Positions 51,366-61,973 are shown, counted from the stretch's first letter. The stretch: DNA of 64,000 nt from Gammaproteobacteria bacterium (GCA_021773365.1 JAJFKF010000100.1:1-64000), one strand, 5' to 3'. Made by a program: numbers and translations. Notes: generated by a model from the letters alone, not told the origin.

Positions 51366-53225
51366 TCAGAACATCTCCGATTCGCCGGGCTCCTTCGGCG
51401 CGACCTTGGTGCGCGAGGGAATGAACTCACCGGTGATCATGTCTTCGTAGGTTTGTCCGGGGCCGACCATGGGGTACACGCCCGCATCCGGGTCGATGAT
51501 GACCTCCAGGAACGCCGGGCCGGGGAAGTCGATCAGTTCACGCACCACGCGCGGCACGTCTTCCTTGCGGTCCAGCCGTTTGGCGAACTGGAACCCGTCG
51601 GCCTGGGCGGCCTTGACGAAGTCCTTCTTGTGCAGCGATTTGTCGCTGGCGCTGAAGCGGCCCTTGAAGTACAGCTTCTGCCACTGGCGCACCATGCCGT
51701 CGCCGAAGTTGTTCAGCACGACCACCTTTACCGGCAGGTCGTAGGTGGTGGCCGTTTCCAGTTCGCCGATGTTCATGCGGATGCTGGCGTCACCGTCAAG
51801 GTCGATCACCAGGCGACCGGGATGCGCGAACTGCGCGCCAATGGCCGCGGGCAGGCCGAAGCCCATGGTGCCCATGCTGCCGGAAGTCAGCCACAGACGC
51901 GGCTGGCGGAAATCGAAATACTGCGCGGCCCACATCTGGTGCTGGCCCACGCCGGTGGCGATGATGGCCTCGCCGCCGGTGAGACGGTTGATCTCCTCGA
52001 TCACGTAGTAGGGCTGGATCAACGCGCTGTTGCGGTCGTAGTTCATCGCGTATTGCTGCTTCAGCGCGGCCAGGTGCGTGTGCCATTGCGAAAAATCGGC
52101 CTTGTAACCGGCCAGCTGGCCGTGTTCCAGCAGCGCGACCACCGCATCACCCAGCAGGCCGACGTGGCTCCAGGTCACGCGTTTGACCTTGTTGATCTCC
52201 GAGGCGTCGACGTCCAGGTGCGCGATGCGTCTGGCATTGCGGGCAAAGCGCGCCGGCGCGCCGGCCACGCGATCATCGAAGCGCGCACCGACGGCAATGA
52301 GGAAATCGCAGTCGTCCACCGCGTAGTTGGCGCAGGCCGCGCCATGCATGCCGAGCATGCGCATCGACAAGGTCTGCGTGGTATCCACCGAGCCGATGCC
52401 CATCAGCGTGGTGACGACGGGAATCCGGAAAGTCCCGGAAAAATCGCGCAGCGCCTGCGCGGCACTGGCATTGATCACACCGCCGCCGGCGTAGATCAGT
52501 GGCCGCTTCGCCTCCGACAGCATGTCGAAGAATTCCGCGCAGCGTTCCGGGGACAGCACATTGTCTGACAGGCGCTGCAGGCGTCGACGATATCCCGGCA
52601 CGGCAAGGCGACCCTCGCCTTTGAATACGCCCTTCCAGTTCTGTACGTCCTTGGGAATATCCAGCACCACGGGTCCGGGCCGGCCGGTGCGCGCGATTTC
52701 GAACGCCGTGCGCACGGTGGCTTCCAGGCGCGAGGGATCGGTGATCAGAAACACATGTTTGGCGACCGCGCCCATGATGCTGGGCACGGGAGCTTCCTGA
52801 AACGCATCGGTGCCGATGGCGCTGGTGGGCACCTGACCGCAGATGACCACCATGGGCACCGAATCGGCCATGGAATCGCGCACCGGAGTCACCGTGTTGG
52901 TGGCACCGGGGCCCGAGGTCACCAGACACACCCCCACCTTGCCACTGGCCCGGGCATAACCGGCGGCCATAAAACCAGCGCCCTGCTCATTGGCCGGGAC
53001 GATCAGCGGGATTTTTTGCCCGCTGGCGCCATCAACGCCATGTTGTTGATTAAAAAGAAAAACCGCGTCGTAGGTAGGCAGGATCGCGCCGCCCGAATAA
53101 CCGAAAATGGCCCCCACGCCCTCGTCCGCCAGCACCTGCACGATGATCTCCGCGCCGGTCATGGTCTTGCCGGAGAGGGGGTGACCTCCCGACGGGTCTG
53201 GATGCGGGGCGGGTTGCAAGGTCAT
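51366..53225 (-). CDS. ilvB: acetolactate synthase large subunit
   Basis: A 619-aa ThDP enzyme that condenses pyruvate with pyruvate or 2-oxobutanoate in branched-chain amino-acid synthesis. The catalytic Glu80 is in ANEQGAGFMAAGYARASG; the ThDP/Mg site is DLDGDASIRMN (about 465-475); the FAD-binding middle domain is present. The start was set at the first ATG (53225); a TTG six codons upstream extends the frame. Normally ilvB is followed by ilvH on the same strand, but here ilvH is divergent on the other strand. Confidence 0.93.
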   Translation of the reverse strand: MTLQPAPHPDPSGGHPLSGKTMTGAEIIVQVLADEGVGAIFGYSGGAILPTYDAVFLFNQQHGVDGASGQKIPLIVPANEQGAGFMAAGYARASGKVGVCLVTSGPGATNTVTPVRDSMADSVPMVVICGQVPTSAIGTDAFQEAPVPSIMGAVAKHVFLITDPSRLEATVRTAFEIARTGRPGPVVLDIPKDVQNWKGVFKGEGRLAVPGYRRRLQRLSDNVLSPERCAEFFDMLSEAKRPLIYAGGGVINASAAQALRDFSGTFRIPVVTTLMGIGSVDTTQTLSMRMLGMHGAACANYAVDDCDFLIAVGARFDDRVAGAPARFARNARRIAHLDVDASEINKVKRVTWSHVGLLGDAVVALLEHGQLAGYKADFSQWHTHLAALKQQYAMNYDRNSALIQPYYVIEEINRLTGGEAIIATGVGQHQMWAAQYFDFRQPRLWLTSGSMGTMGFGLPAAIGAQFAHPGRLVIDLDGDASIRMNIGELETATTYDLPVKVVVLNNFGDGMVRQWQKLYFKGRFSASDKSLHKKDFVKAAQADGFQFAKRLDRKEDVPRVVRELIDFPGPAFLEVIIDPDAGVYPMVGPGQTYEDMITGEFIPSRTKVAPKEPGESEMF

Positions 53226-53299
53226 GACGATCGGCTGCGACAATACGGCTGAAGAAGGGATGGTTTTTTGCGACAGCGGCAGACTAGCATAGGGGCATC

Positions 53300-53830
53300 A
53301 TGAGACACATCATCGGAATACTGCTGCAAAACGAGGCCGGCGCGCTGATACGCGTGGCCAGCCTGTTCTCGACGCGCGGATACAACATCGAGTCGCTGAA
53401 CGTGGCGCCGACGGACGATCCGGCGGTTTCGCGTGTCACGCTGACCACGAAAGGATCGGATGCGGTCATCCAGCAGATCGTCAGCCAGCTATGCAAGCTG
53501 ATTGATGCGGTGAACGTCGAGGACATGACGCGGCACAAACATGTGGAGCGCGAGCTGCTGCTGATCAAGGTGCGCGTGGCGCCGCAGCGGGAAGACAGCC
53601 TGCACGGCGCCGTGGCCCGCGCGGGAGGCAAGGTGCTGTCGATGGCCGCGGATTGCCACATCGTGGAACTGACCAGCGGCGAAGGGCAGATCGATTCGTT
53701 CATCCGGGAAGCGGGCGCGTGCGGGCAGATTCTGGAAGTGCTGCGCAGTGGCGTCGTCGGAATCAGTCGCGGGGAGCAGGCGCTGCATCCGGCGGTAGTG
53801 CCGGCGGTAATACGTGAGCCGGCGGCTTGA
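53300..53830 (+). CDS. ilvH: acetolactate synthase small (regulatory) subunit
   Basis: A 176-aa regulatory subunit for the ilvB product. The N-terminal ACT domain (RHIIGILLQNEAGALIRVA; RGYNIESLNVAPTDD) binds valine for feedback inhibition, and the C-terminal domain (ELLLIKVRVAPQRE) contacts the large subunit. The ATG follows AGGGG. It is divergent from ilvB with about 75 bp between starts, so equal dosage would need a bidirectional promoter. No ilvC or leuA follows. Confidence 0.93.
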   Translation: MRHIIGILLQNEAGALIRVASLFSTRGYNIESLNVAPTDDPAVSRVTLTTKGSDAVIQQIVSQLCKLIDAVNVEDMTRHKHVERELLLIKVRVAPQREDSLHGAVARAGGKVLSMAADCHIVELTSGEGQIDSFIREAGACGQILEVLRSGVVGISRGEQALHPAVVPAVIREPAA

Positions 53831-53892
53831 CTTCCAGATTGATGTGGGTCATCGCAGCCTGAGCACAGGCGTTCTTGGCGTTTCGCCTCTTA

Positions 53893-53920
53893 CAGCAGCG
53901 CACAAGCAGCAGCGCACAAG
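53893..53920. repeat. two tandem 14-bp repeats
   Basis: CAGCAGCGCACAAG is repeated exactly at 53893-53906 and 53907-53920 between ilvH and the 131-aa accessory gene. This marks the left edge of the TIGR04255-type cassette and could be the scar of an insertion; no function is otherwise suggested. Confidence 0.7.
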
Positions 53921-53983
53921 TAGCTTTCACTCATGCTGGTCGAGCAATTTCCGCGGCCTCTCAATCTTGCATGTATCACGTAG

Positions 53984-54379
53984 CTATTCTTTCGTCTCCA
54001 CCCAGACTGCATTCCTGGCAAAGGCCCGGCTGACCGCACCAGTCTTCTTTCCAGCCACCTCCCCGTGCGATGGCTCATCGGGAAGAGGCGCACGTCTGAT
54101 TCTTTGCCTCCATTGACGCGCCAAACCAGCGGTAATTGCAGCCAATCTGAATCGCCTCTGATCCTGAATCACGGTAGCAACCGGCAGTCCGAGATCAAAA
54201 AGAACCGGTTCAAGCGAGATGGACATCGACGTGCCGTTTCTATGATCCTGAAAGGCTTGAGAGGCGGGTCGTTCCACACCGTGATCAACCACCACCCACT
54301 CCCGAGGAATCCTGCGAAGCAAACGATCATGATCTCCAATCGTCGCGTCGTCCTCGGCTGCATCCGCTGCAATCATCAT
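53984..54379 (-). CDS. third gene of the TIGR04255-type cassette
   Basis: A 131-aa protein of a sporadic family, recognised by its repeated pattern RIPREWVVVDHGVERPASQ, AFQDHRNGTSMSISLEPVL and SHGEVAGKKTGAVSRAFA. The His followed by GKKT near residue 107-115 is conserved in the family as I remember it. The role is unknown. Two ATGs are adjacent at the start. It follows the 167-aa gene by 8 bp, so the three genes are one operon. Confidence 0.6.
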   Translation of the reverse strand: MMIAADAAEDDATIGDHDRLLRRIPREWVVVDHGVERPASQAFQDHRNGTSMSISLEPVLFDLGLPVATVIQDQRRFRLAAITAGLARQWRQRIRRAPLPDEPSHGEVAGKKTGAVSRAFARNAVWVETKE

Positions 54380-54387
54380 TTTCTGCC

Positions 54388-54891
54388 TCAGTCATGTGCT
54401 GCCATCGATAATCTACGAAGTGCATCCTGGAGCGGCGTCAGGTTCGTAGATAGCGTGCACTCGGCTTCCTGCCCGGAAGCATGATCCGCCACGTACAACT
54501 GAATCTGCGTGGGATGCTCACACAATAATTCGATATCAAATCCCCCTTCGTGCCACTCAGCCTGAAGGTTGCCGGCAGTAGTCGGTACGAGTTGGGGCGC
54601 AGGACATGCCTCAGGCACGGCCGACAACAGCACTTCGAGCAGTGTTGTGGCGTTATCTGGATCAATGGGTGAAGCGCCATAGGAGTCCCAATTCGGCAAC
54701 AGCCCCAGAAACTCATGGATCTGTTCAACGGTGGGAGGCAACCACGCGGGCAGCTGAGAAACATGACTGTCCTGCACCAAATACTGCCGTTGCCGTTCGA
54801 CAAGGGATCCGGGAACGGCCTGCTGAGACCGCGTAAAGAATGTTTCGCTTTCACTGTTCCAATCCCGCTCAAGAGCCAAAGCCGTGCTCAC
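54388..54891 (-). CDS. second gene of the TIGR04255-type cassette
   Basis: A 167-aa protein with a GTG start overlapping the stop of the first gene (GTGA). The core LGLLPNWDSYGASPIDPD followed by PQLVPTTAGNLQAEWHEGG and DIELLCE is a pattern I recall in scattered bacterial and mobile-element proteins; its function is unknown. No enzymatic motif is seen. The tight overlap with the TIGR04255-type gene suggests subunits of one complex. Confidence 0.62.
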   Translation of the reverse strand: MSTALALERDWNSESETFFTRSQQAVPGSLVERQRQYLVQDSHVSQLPAWLPPTVEQIHEFLGLLPNWDSYGASPIDPDNATTLLEVLLSAVPEACPAPQLVPTTAGNLQAEWHEGGFDIELLCEHPTQIQLYVADHASGQEAECTLSTNLTPLQDALRRLSMAAHD

Positions 54892-55748
54892 TTCTCCGCC
54901 CCCCAGGCTGCGTGCATTTGCGGCATGGTAATTCTGTCAAAGCCACGAACAATTTGCTCATGCGCCAGATCCAGAAATGAAAAAATGCCCGCGACACCCT
55001 CGCCCAATGGTTGCCCACGAGCAATAAGCTTCATCACAAAGGTTCTTTCGGCCGCCGCACCTGCCACCCCCTCGGATGTGAACGCCGAATCAATCTCAAG
55101 ATGCAGTCGTCCGACAAATTCACCGTTCTTTCCCAACAACGCATGAGATGTTCTAACGGCAACCGACTCCGGATCCGACCAAACGCCAGTGCCGTAACCG
55201 GAATTCCAGCCTGCAAAAACCCTATCCAGTTGAGCGAACTCATCCCATACCCCCTCTGAGTGGATATGGTTGATATAGGTCAGCTCGCACTGATCAAACA
55301 CCGGCATGGAGAATTTTTCCCGAGCGAGAAACTCCAGAAAAAGCCCAAGATCTTTCTCAAAAGCCGGCCGAATTGTTTCAAAGTACCGGGGATAGGCTGC
55401 ATTGGTCGGTCGCTTTCTCCAGTTGCGGATAAAGCGATCGATCTGCATCTGCAGTAGCTCACAGTCACCGGCATCGATGAACCAAATGCGCGGCACGAAA
55501 TCTTCAGCGGCCATGGGCTGCAGCCGGATTCCGTGGCGCGAGGGAAGGTTGCCCTCGACCTGTCGCTCGACCGTCCTTGATAGAGGTTGCTGGTGTTTGA
55601 CCTGTGGAAAACGGTCCCGCACCTGATCCCAAAATAAGCCGAAATGCCCGGCATGCAAGCCAGGTATCTTCTGAAACTGAACGCCTGTAACCACCTCGAC
55701 AATGGGTGGCCGGCTAAAGGAGGGGAATTTTCTGGAGACCGCTGTCAT
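54888..55748 (-). CDS. TIGR04255-type protein (sporadic family), first gene of the cassette
   Basis: A 286-aa protein. The start KFPSFSRPPIVEVVTGVQF followed by WDQVRDRFPQV is the signature of the sporadically distributed family TIGR04255. Other conserved-looking segments are LLQMQIDRFIRNWRKR and CELTYINHI. No catalytic residues are evident and it is probably soluble. It opens a three-gene operon whose partners are unknown small proteins. The GC content is lower than that of flanking genes, consistent with transfer. A defence or toxin-type role is possible but unproven. Confidence 0.68.
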   Translation of the reverse strand: MTAVSRKFPSFSRPPIVEVVTGVQFQKIPGLHAGHFGLFWDQVRDRFPQVKHQQPLSRTVERQVEGNLPSRHGIRLQPMAAEDFVPRIWFIDAGDCELLQMQIDRFIRNWRKRPTNAAYPRYFETIRPAFEKDLGLFLEFLAREKFSMPVFDQCELTYINHIHSEGVWDEFAQLDRVFAGWNSGYGTGVWSDPESVAVRTSHALLGKNGEFVGRLHLEIDSAFTSEGVAGAAAERTFVMKLIARGQPLGEGVAGIFSFLDLAHEQIVRGFDRITMPQMHAAWGAEK

Positions 55749-55829
55749 GATTCATTGAATCCCTTCACCAGACTGCAGAGCAGTGGAGAATACAATAGTG
55801 GAACTCGACTTGAAGAGGCAACTGCGCGT

Positions 55830-57539
55830 TCATTCAGTCGCCCCAAGTCCTACCCCGCGCGGGTCAGCAGCCGCCTGCACCTGATTGCCAGCATGGTCCC
55901 AGGTGATCACCTGCATATTGCCGATCGTCGCCGGCCAGGGGCGGAAACTGTGGCCGCGGGCCTTCAGCCCTTCCTGTTCGCCTGCCGTCAGCGCTCCCGG
56001 TTCGTAGAAAATGACATCCGGACGGAACTGATGGTGCAACCGCGGTGCGCTGACAATCGCCTGCGCATCCGCGCCATCCATCCAGTTCAGCACGCCAAGC
56101 AGCACCATGGTCGGAATATAGCTGCCGCCGGGAGTGCCGAGAATCATCAGCCCACGCTCTGACTCGACAAAGGTTGGCGTCATGCTCGACAGCGGGCGCT
56201 TGCCCGGTTCGATCGTGTTGGCCGCACCGCCGACCAGGCCGTACAGGTTCGGCACGCCGGGCTTGCTGACGAAGTCATCCATTTCATTGTTGAGCAGGAT
56301 GCCCGTACCGGCCACCACCAGCCCCGAGCCCATCAGCGCGTTGAGTGTGATGGTGGCCGCGACGCGGTTGCCTTCCCTGTCGAGCACGGAGAAATGTGTG
56401 GTGTGCGTGCCGCCGTGTGCAGCGTCAACGGTATCTGGCAGCGCATCGCTGGGCGTGGCGCGATCCAGGCGAATGGTGGCGCGCAGGCCGGCCGCGTAGT
56501 CCTGACTGATGAGCTGTTCGGTGGGCACCTCGACAAAATCCGGATCAGCCAGGTGCTCGGCGCGATCGCGGTGCGCACGGCGCAGGCTCTCGACGATCAG
56601 ATGCTTGCGGGTCACACTGCTCTGCGCCGCCAGGTCGTAGCCGCCGAGAATGTTCAGCGTCTCCAGCAATGTCACGCCACCGGCTGAAGGCGGCGACGCG
56701 GTGACAATATGCGCGCCCCGATATTCTCCGCGCAGCGGCTGGCGCTCCACCACCCGGTAGTTGCGCAGATCCTCCTTCGCCCAGATGCCGTCCAGCTTGC
56801 GAACGCCGTTCACCAGCTTGTCCGCAAATTCGCCCCGGTAGAAACCTGCCGCGCCTTTGTCGGCCAGCACCTGCAGCGAACGAGCCAGGTCGCGCTGACG
56901 AAAGATCGTGCCGGCGGCCGGCGCAGAGCCCCTGGCAGCGAGGAAGATGCGCTGCCCATCCGGCGTGCGCTGCAATGCCTTCTTCTTGCGCTCGATGTCC
57001 TCGACCAGCCGCGGATACATGGCGAAACCATCGCGGGCCAGTCGAATCGCGGGCTGCAGACTCTGCGCCAGCGGCAACCGCCCATAGCGCTCGGCCAGAT
57101 GCGCCCAGCCGGCCGGCTCGCCGGGAATACCGGCCGCCAGCGCGGTATCCAGCGAGCGACGCGCAGCCGCGGTGCCGTCGGATTCAAGAAACATGTCCCG
57201 CGTTGCGGCAGCCGGCGCCATTTCGCGCGCGTCGATCATGACCTCATGGCGGTCAACTGCGCGATGCAGCAGATAGAAACCACCGCCCCCCATGCCGGAG
57301 CCGCGCGGCTCGACCACCGCCAGCGCGGCACTTACTGCCACCGCCGCATCGAAGGCATTGCCGCCGGCTTCGAGAATTTCCATTCCCGCTGCGGTGGCCA
57401 GCGGATGGGCGCTGGCAATGGCGGCCTGCGGTGGCGCGCGCATCTGCTCGCCGGCCGCCAGCACGGCGGAACCGGACAGCAGCAAACAATGCAGGACGCC
57501 CAACGAAAAAATCTGGCGTGAACGCAACAGGGTCTTCAT
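55830..57539 (-). CDS. ggt: gamma-glutamyltransferase
   Basis: A 569-aa periplasmic enzyme that cleaves glutathione and transfers gamma-glutamyl groups. The signal peptide is about 1-29; the proenzyme is cut autocatalytically before the nucleophile, here Thr380 in HGGTHTTHFSVLD (TTH is typical). Other motifs: NAFDAAVAVSAALAVVEP and SGMGGGGFYLL. The ATG overlaps the stop of coaD by 4 bp. Length matches the family (about 560-590). Confidence 0.93.
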   Translation of the reverse strand: MKTLLRSRQIFSLGVLHCLLLSGSAVLAAGEQMRAPPQAAIASAHPLATAAGMEILEAGGNAFDAAVAVSAALAVVEPRGSGMGGGGFYLLHRAVDRHEVMIDAREMAPAAATRDMFLESDGTAAARRSLDTALAAGIPGEPAGWAHLAERYGRLPLAQSLQPAIRLARDGFAMYPRLVEDIERKKKALQRTPDGQRIFLAARGSAPAAGTIFRQRDLARSLQVLADKGAAGFYRGEFADKLVNGVRKLDGIWAKEDLRNYRVVERQPLRGEYRGAHIVTASPPSAGGVTLLETLNILGGYDLAAQSSVTRKHLIVESLRRAHRDRAEHLADPDFVEVPTEQLISQDYAAGLRATIRLDRATPSDALPDTVDAAHGGTHTTHFSVLDREGNRVAATITLNALMGSGLVVAGTGILLNNEMDDFVSKPGVPNLYGLVGGAANTIEPGKRPLSSMTPTFVESERGLMILGTPGGSYIPTMVLLGVLNWMDGADAQAIVSAPRLHHQFRPDVIFYEPGALTAGEQEGLKARGHSFRPWPATIGNMQVITWDHAGNQVQAAADPRGVGLGATE

Positions 57540-58024
57540 AACTCCGCCTCCCGCTTCTGCTTCAGCGCCGCCTGCACCACCGGGTGCACGAACTCCGAGA
57601 CCTCACCACCCAGCATGCCGATCTCGCGCACCAGCGACGAGGAGATGAAGGTGAACTGCTCCTGCGGCGTGAGGAACACCGTCTCGATATCGCGCATCAG
57701 GTGGCGACTCATGGTTGCCAGCTGGAACTCGAACTCGAAATCCGACACCGCACGCAGCCCGCGCACGATCACCTGCAATCCATTCTGCCGCGCGAACTCC
57801 ACCGTCAATCCGGTGTAACCGACGACCTGCACGTTGGGAATACCGTGCAGCACCTGCTGGGCGAGATCGACGCGCTCTTCCAGCCCGAACAGCGGCGTCT
57901 TGGTGGAATGCGCGGCGATGGCCACGACCACCCGATCGAATATGCCGGCGGCTCGTTTTATCAGGTCGTGATGGCCATTGGTGATGGGATCGAAAGTGCC
58001 GGGATAGACGGCATTGCGTTTCAT
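57536..58024 (-). CDS. coaD: phosphopantetheine adenylyltransferase
   Basis: A 162-aa enzyme of coenzyme A synthesis transferring AMP from ATP to 4'-phosphopantetheine. The nucleotidyltransferase motif is YPGTFDPITNGH (about 7-18) and the C-terminal signature is ISSSLVREI (about 127-135). Its ATG overlaps the stop of rsmD by one base. This rsmD-coaD order is common in bacteria. Confidence 0.95.
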   Translation of the reverse strand: MKRNAVYPGTFDPITNGHHDLIKRAAGIFDRVVVAIAAHSTKTPLFGLEERVDLAQQVLHGIPNVQVVGYTGLTVEFARQNGLQVIVRGLRAVSDFEFEFQLATMSRHLMRDIETVFLTPQEQFTFISSSLVREIGMLGGEVSEFVHPVVQAALKQKREAEL

Positions 58025-58662
58025 CAGGCGGGCTCCCCTGTTTGCGCCGGATTTTGTTGAACCGGATCTGTGTTCACCTGGCCAGTAGGCGCCAGACTTC
58101 TTCGCACCAGATGATACCCGACCGCCCCGGCGCGCTGACTTCGCGCCATCGCCCAGCCTTCGGGCAGTGCGGGAAGGCCGCCCCGCGACGGCGCCTCCAG
58201 GTAGATGTGCGCCTCGGGTGACAACCAGCCGTGCTCCTCAAGCCGGGTGCAGGTCTGCGGCAGTACTCCGGCGTCGAAAGGCGGGTCGAGAAACACGATG
58301 TCGAACGGGATGACAGGCGCCTCATCGAGAAAGCGCCGTGCATTCAGCGTATGCACCTCGGCGTTGGCGGCGCCAAGCATCTGCAGGGTTTCATGCAGGT
58401 AGCGGGCCACCGCACGCTGACGATCGACGAAAACACACTGCGCCGCACCGCGTGACAGAGCCTCCAGCCCCAGTGCGCCGGAGCCGGCGAACAGATCAAG
58501 GCAGCGGGCGCCGGCCACATGATGCTGCAGCCAGTTGAACAGCGTCTCGCGCACCCGGTCCGGCGTGGGACGGATGCCCGGCAGGGGCGGAAAAACCAGC
58601 CTGCGGCTGCGCCAGCGGCCGCCAATAATGCGTAATTCGTTGCGCGGGGGATTTTTGGGCAT
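58024..58662 (-). CDS. rsmD: 16S rRNA (guanine966-N2)-methyltransferase
   Basis: A 212-aa enzyme that methylates G966 in the 30S head. The SAM-binding motif is CLDLFAGSGALGLEALSRG (about 54-72) and the catalytic motif is DPPF (126-129). The N-terminal RIIGGRWRSRRLVFP is typical. It is divergent from the lipase-like lipoprotein gene and overlaps coaD by one base. Confidence 0.95.
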   Translation of the reverse strand: MPKNPPRNELRIIGGRWRSRRLVFPPLPGIRPTPDRVRETLFNWLQHHVAGARCLDLFAGSGALGLEALSRGAAQCVFVDRQRAVARYLHETLQMLGAANAEVHTLNARRFLDEAPVIPFDIVFLDPPFDAGVLPQTCTRLEEHGWLSPEAHIYLEAPSRGGLPALPEGWAMARSQRAGAVGYHLVRRSLAPTGQVNTDPVQQNPAQTGEPA

Positions 58663-58702
58663 AATCGGTGGGCCATCTCAGTCTGGCGTCAAGGAGCAAA
58701 CC

Positions 58703-60925
58703 ATGAGGACCGTGTGTTGTGCAATCCTGTTGGTGACCGGCGTTCTGCTCGGCGGTTGCTTTTCCAGCGATCCGGAAGAGGTGGGCGCCACCAACCCACA
58801 AAGTGGTAACGGCGCACCGACCACTGCGCCACCGCCCGCCGCGGCATTCAGGGCGCAGTTCCAGCCGCTGCAGGGCATCCTCCCCTACCCCATCGATCTT
58901 TACTTCAGCGGCAGTACCGATGGCACGCTGAACATTCCCGCCAATCCGTTCCAGCCGGCGGTGCCCGTGCTGAACGCGCTGGACGGTTATTCCACCAGTT
59001 CCTACATTTCCGCGCGCTTCACCGCCGCAGTCGATCCCGCCTCACTCACCGCGGCAACCGTGCGGGTGATTCGCCTGGTGCTGGACAACGCCACCAAGGC
59101 GCCGCTGATCCCGCCCGCGCCCGGTGGCGCGCTGCCCATGCCGCTGACATTTGGCACTGACTACACCGTATCGATCGCGCAGGAGGCCGGCTCCGGCGGC
59201 GGCACGGTAATTATCCGTCCGACGCGGCCACTGGAGGCCTCCAGCGGCGGAACCAACATCGGCTACCTGGTCGTGCTCACCAATGGAATCACCAGCACCG
59301 GCGGCGCCGCTGCAACGGCGGATACCGACTACGCTACCGTGCGCAACCAGGCGCTGGCCGAACTGGGTTCCGGCGCCAGCTCACCCACCTGCACACCGAT
59401 CACCAACACTACGCTGAATGCCATCTGCCGGCTGACTTTTGGTCATCTGGCCGTTGCCTCCGCCGTGGGCGTCAATCCCGCCGACGTGGTGCTGACCTTC
59501 GGCTTCACCACGCAGTCCACGCGCGACGTCCTGGGCGTGGTGGCGCAGACCATCGCTGCCTCACCCGCGCCACCCATTGTCGCGACCGCGCTGCCAGGTC
59601 CGGGCGGGACGCTGACCACCGCCGACGTCAATCCCGCGCTGCCCGGCAAGGCAAATATCCACGCCGGCACGCTGCGCATTCCCTACTACCTCACCGTCAG
59701 CAACACCAGTTGCGACAGCGCCGCCACGCTGGCCAACTGCCCCCCGATCCGCAGCTTCTGGACCGCCGCCGGCGCCTCCCCGGTGCCGGGAATCGATCCA
59801 GCCAGCCGTCATCTCACCCGCTTCAATCCGGTACCGGCGAAGACGGCAGATGTTGACATCCCCTTGCTGGTGACCGTGCCCAACGCCGCATCCGTGGGTG
59901 GCGGCGTACGTCCGGCCAATGGCTGGCCGGTGGCCATCTTTCAGCACGGCCTGACTCGCACTCGCGCCGACGTCCTGCTGGTGGCCGATGCCTTCGCCGA
60001 TGCCGGCTTTGTGGTGGTGGCCATCGACCTGCCGCTGCACGGCATCGGGGCCACCTCCCTCTTCGCCGCCTTCAGGCAGGCAGGCAACGAGCGCACTTTC
60101 GATCTCGATGTGAGTAACAACGCCACGCTGGCGCCCGGACCGGATGGCACCGTGGACGGCTCCGGCCAGAATTTCGTCAACCTGCCCAGCCTGCTCACCA
60201 CGCGCGACAACCTGCGCCAGGGCAGCGTCGACCTGTTTGCACTGACCCGGGCGCTGCCCACGCTTGAGCTGACGGGCGACGCCACGCCGGACATCAACGG
60301 CGACCGCATTCACTTCGTCGGTCATTCACTGGGCAGCATTGTCGGCGCCACCTACGCGGCACTGTCGCCTTCCACGCGCACCGCTTCGCTGCTGATGACC
60401 GGCGGCGGCGTGGCGCAAACCATCATCGATTCGCCGGCTTTCGGCCCGCCGCTCATTGCCGGGCTGCAGGCCCAGGGCCTGATTCCCGGCACCACGCTGT
60501 TCAACCAGTTCATCCGCGATGCGCAGACCGCTGCCGATGCCGGTGATCCGCTCAACTACATGGCCTCGCTGCTGGCCGCCAAGCCGGTGCATGTCACGCA
60601 GATCGTCGGCGGCGGCACACCGGGCTGGCCTTCCGACCTGGTGGTTCCGAACAGCTCCACGCAGCGCCTGATCACCGCCGGCGGCACTCTTATCCGCCGG
60701 CTGGGCGCCACCGGTGCGGTTGCCGCCGGCAATGGCGGCTTCGTGAATTTCCTCTTCGGCCACCACGGCACCATCATCGATCCGGGTTGCACGGGCCTGC
60801 CGGCCGGTTCCGATGTGGGCCGCTGCCAGGCCGCGGCAGTGGAGATGCAACGTCAAACGGCCACCTTCGCGGCGCTGGACGGCGCCTCAATCGTGATCAC
60901 CGACACCAGCGTCATCCAGCCTTGA
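58703..60925 (+). CDS. lipase-like lipoprotein (VolA/bacterial virulence lipase type)
   Basis: A 740-aa lipoprotein with lipobox LLGGC (Cys about 19) and AAGGAG before the ATG. The N-terminal about 270 residues carry the PLQGILPYPIDLYF pattern of the bacterial lipase N-terminal domain. The alpha/beta-hydrolase core has nucleophile Ser542 in HFVGHSLGSIVG, and the late HGTIIDP may provide the catalytic His. Homologues are surface lysophospholipases; substrates here are unknown. It interrupts the otherwise typical rsmD to ftsY spacing. Confidence 0.82.
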   Translation: MRTVCCAILLVTGVLLGGCFSSDPEEVGATNPQSGNGAPTTAPPPAAAFRAQFQPLQGILPYPIDLYFSGSTDGTLNIPANPFQPAVPVLNALDGYSTSSYISARFTAAVDPASLTAATVRVIRLVLDNATKAPLIPPAPGGALPMPLTFGTDYTVSIAQEAGSGGGTVIIRPTRPLEASSGGTNIGYLVVLTNGITSTGGAAATADTDYATVRNQALAELGSGASSPTCTPITNTTLNAICRLTFGHLAVASAVGVNPADVVLTFGFTTQSTRDVLGVVAQTIAASPAPPIVATALPGPGGTLTTADVNPALPGKANIHAGTLRIPYYLTVSNTSCDSAATLANCPPIRSFWTAAGASPVPGIDPASRHLTRFNPVPAKTADVDIPLLVTVPNAASVGGGVRPANGWPVAIFQHGLTRTRADVLLVADAFADAGFVVVAIDLPLHGIGATSLFAAFRQAGNERTFDLDVSNNATLAPGPDGTVDGSGQNFVNLPSLLTTRDNLRQGSVDLFALTRALPTLELTGDATPDINGDRIHFVGHSLGSIVGATYAALSPSTRTASLLMTGGGVAQTIIDSPAFGPPLIAGLQAQGLIPGTTLFNQFIRDAQTAADAGDPLNYMASLLAAKPVHVTQIVGGGTPGWPSDLVVPNSSTQRLITAGGTLIRRLGATGAVAAGNGGFVNFLFGHHGTIIDPGCTGLPAGSDVGRCQAAAVEMQRQTATFAALDGASIVITDTSVIQP

Positions 60926-60977
60926 AGAGCGGACGCGGTTAGAATAGGGGACTCGTCAGCACGAGACCCCGATATCC

Positions 60978-61969
<992 letters not shown>

Positions 61970-61973
<4 letters not shown>

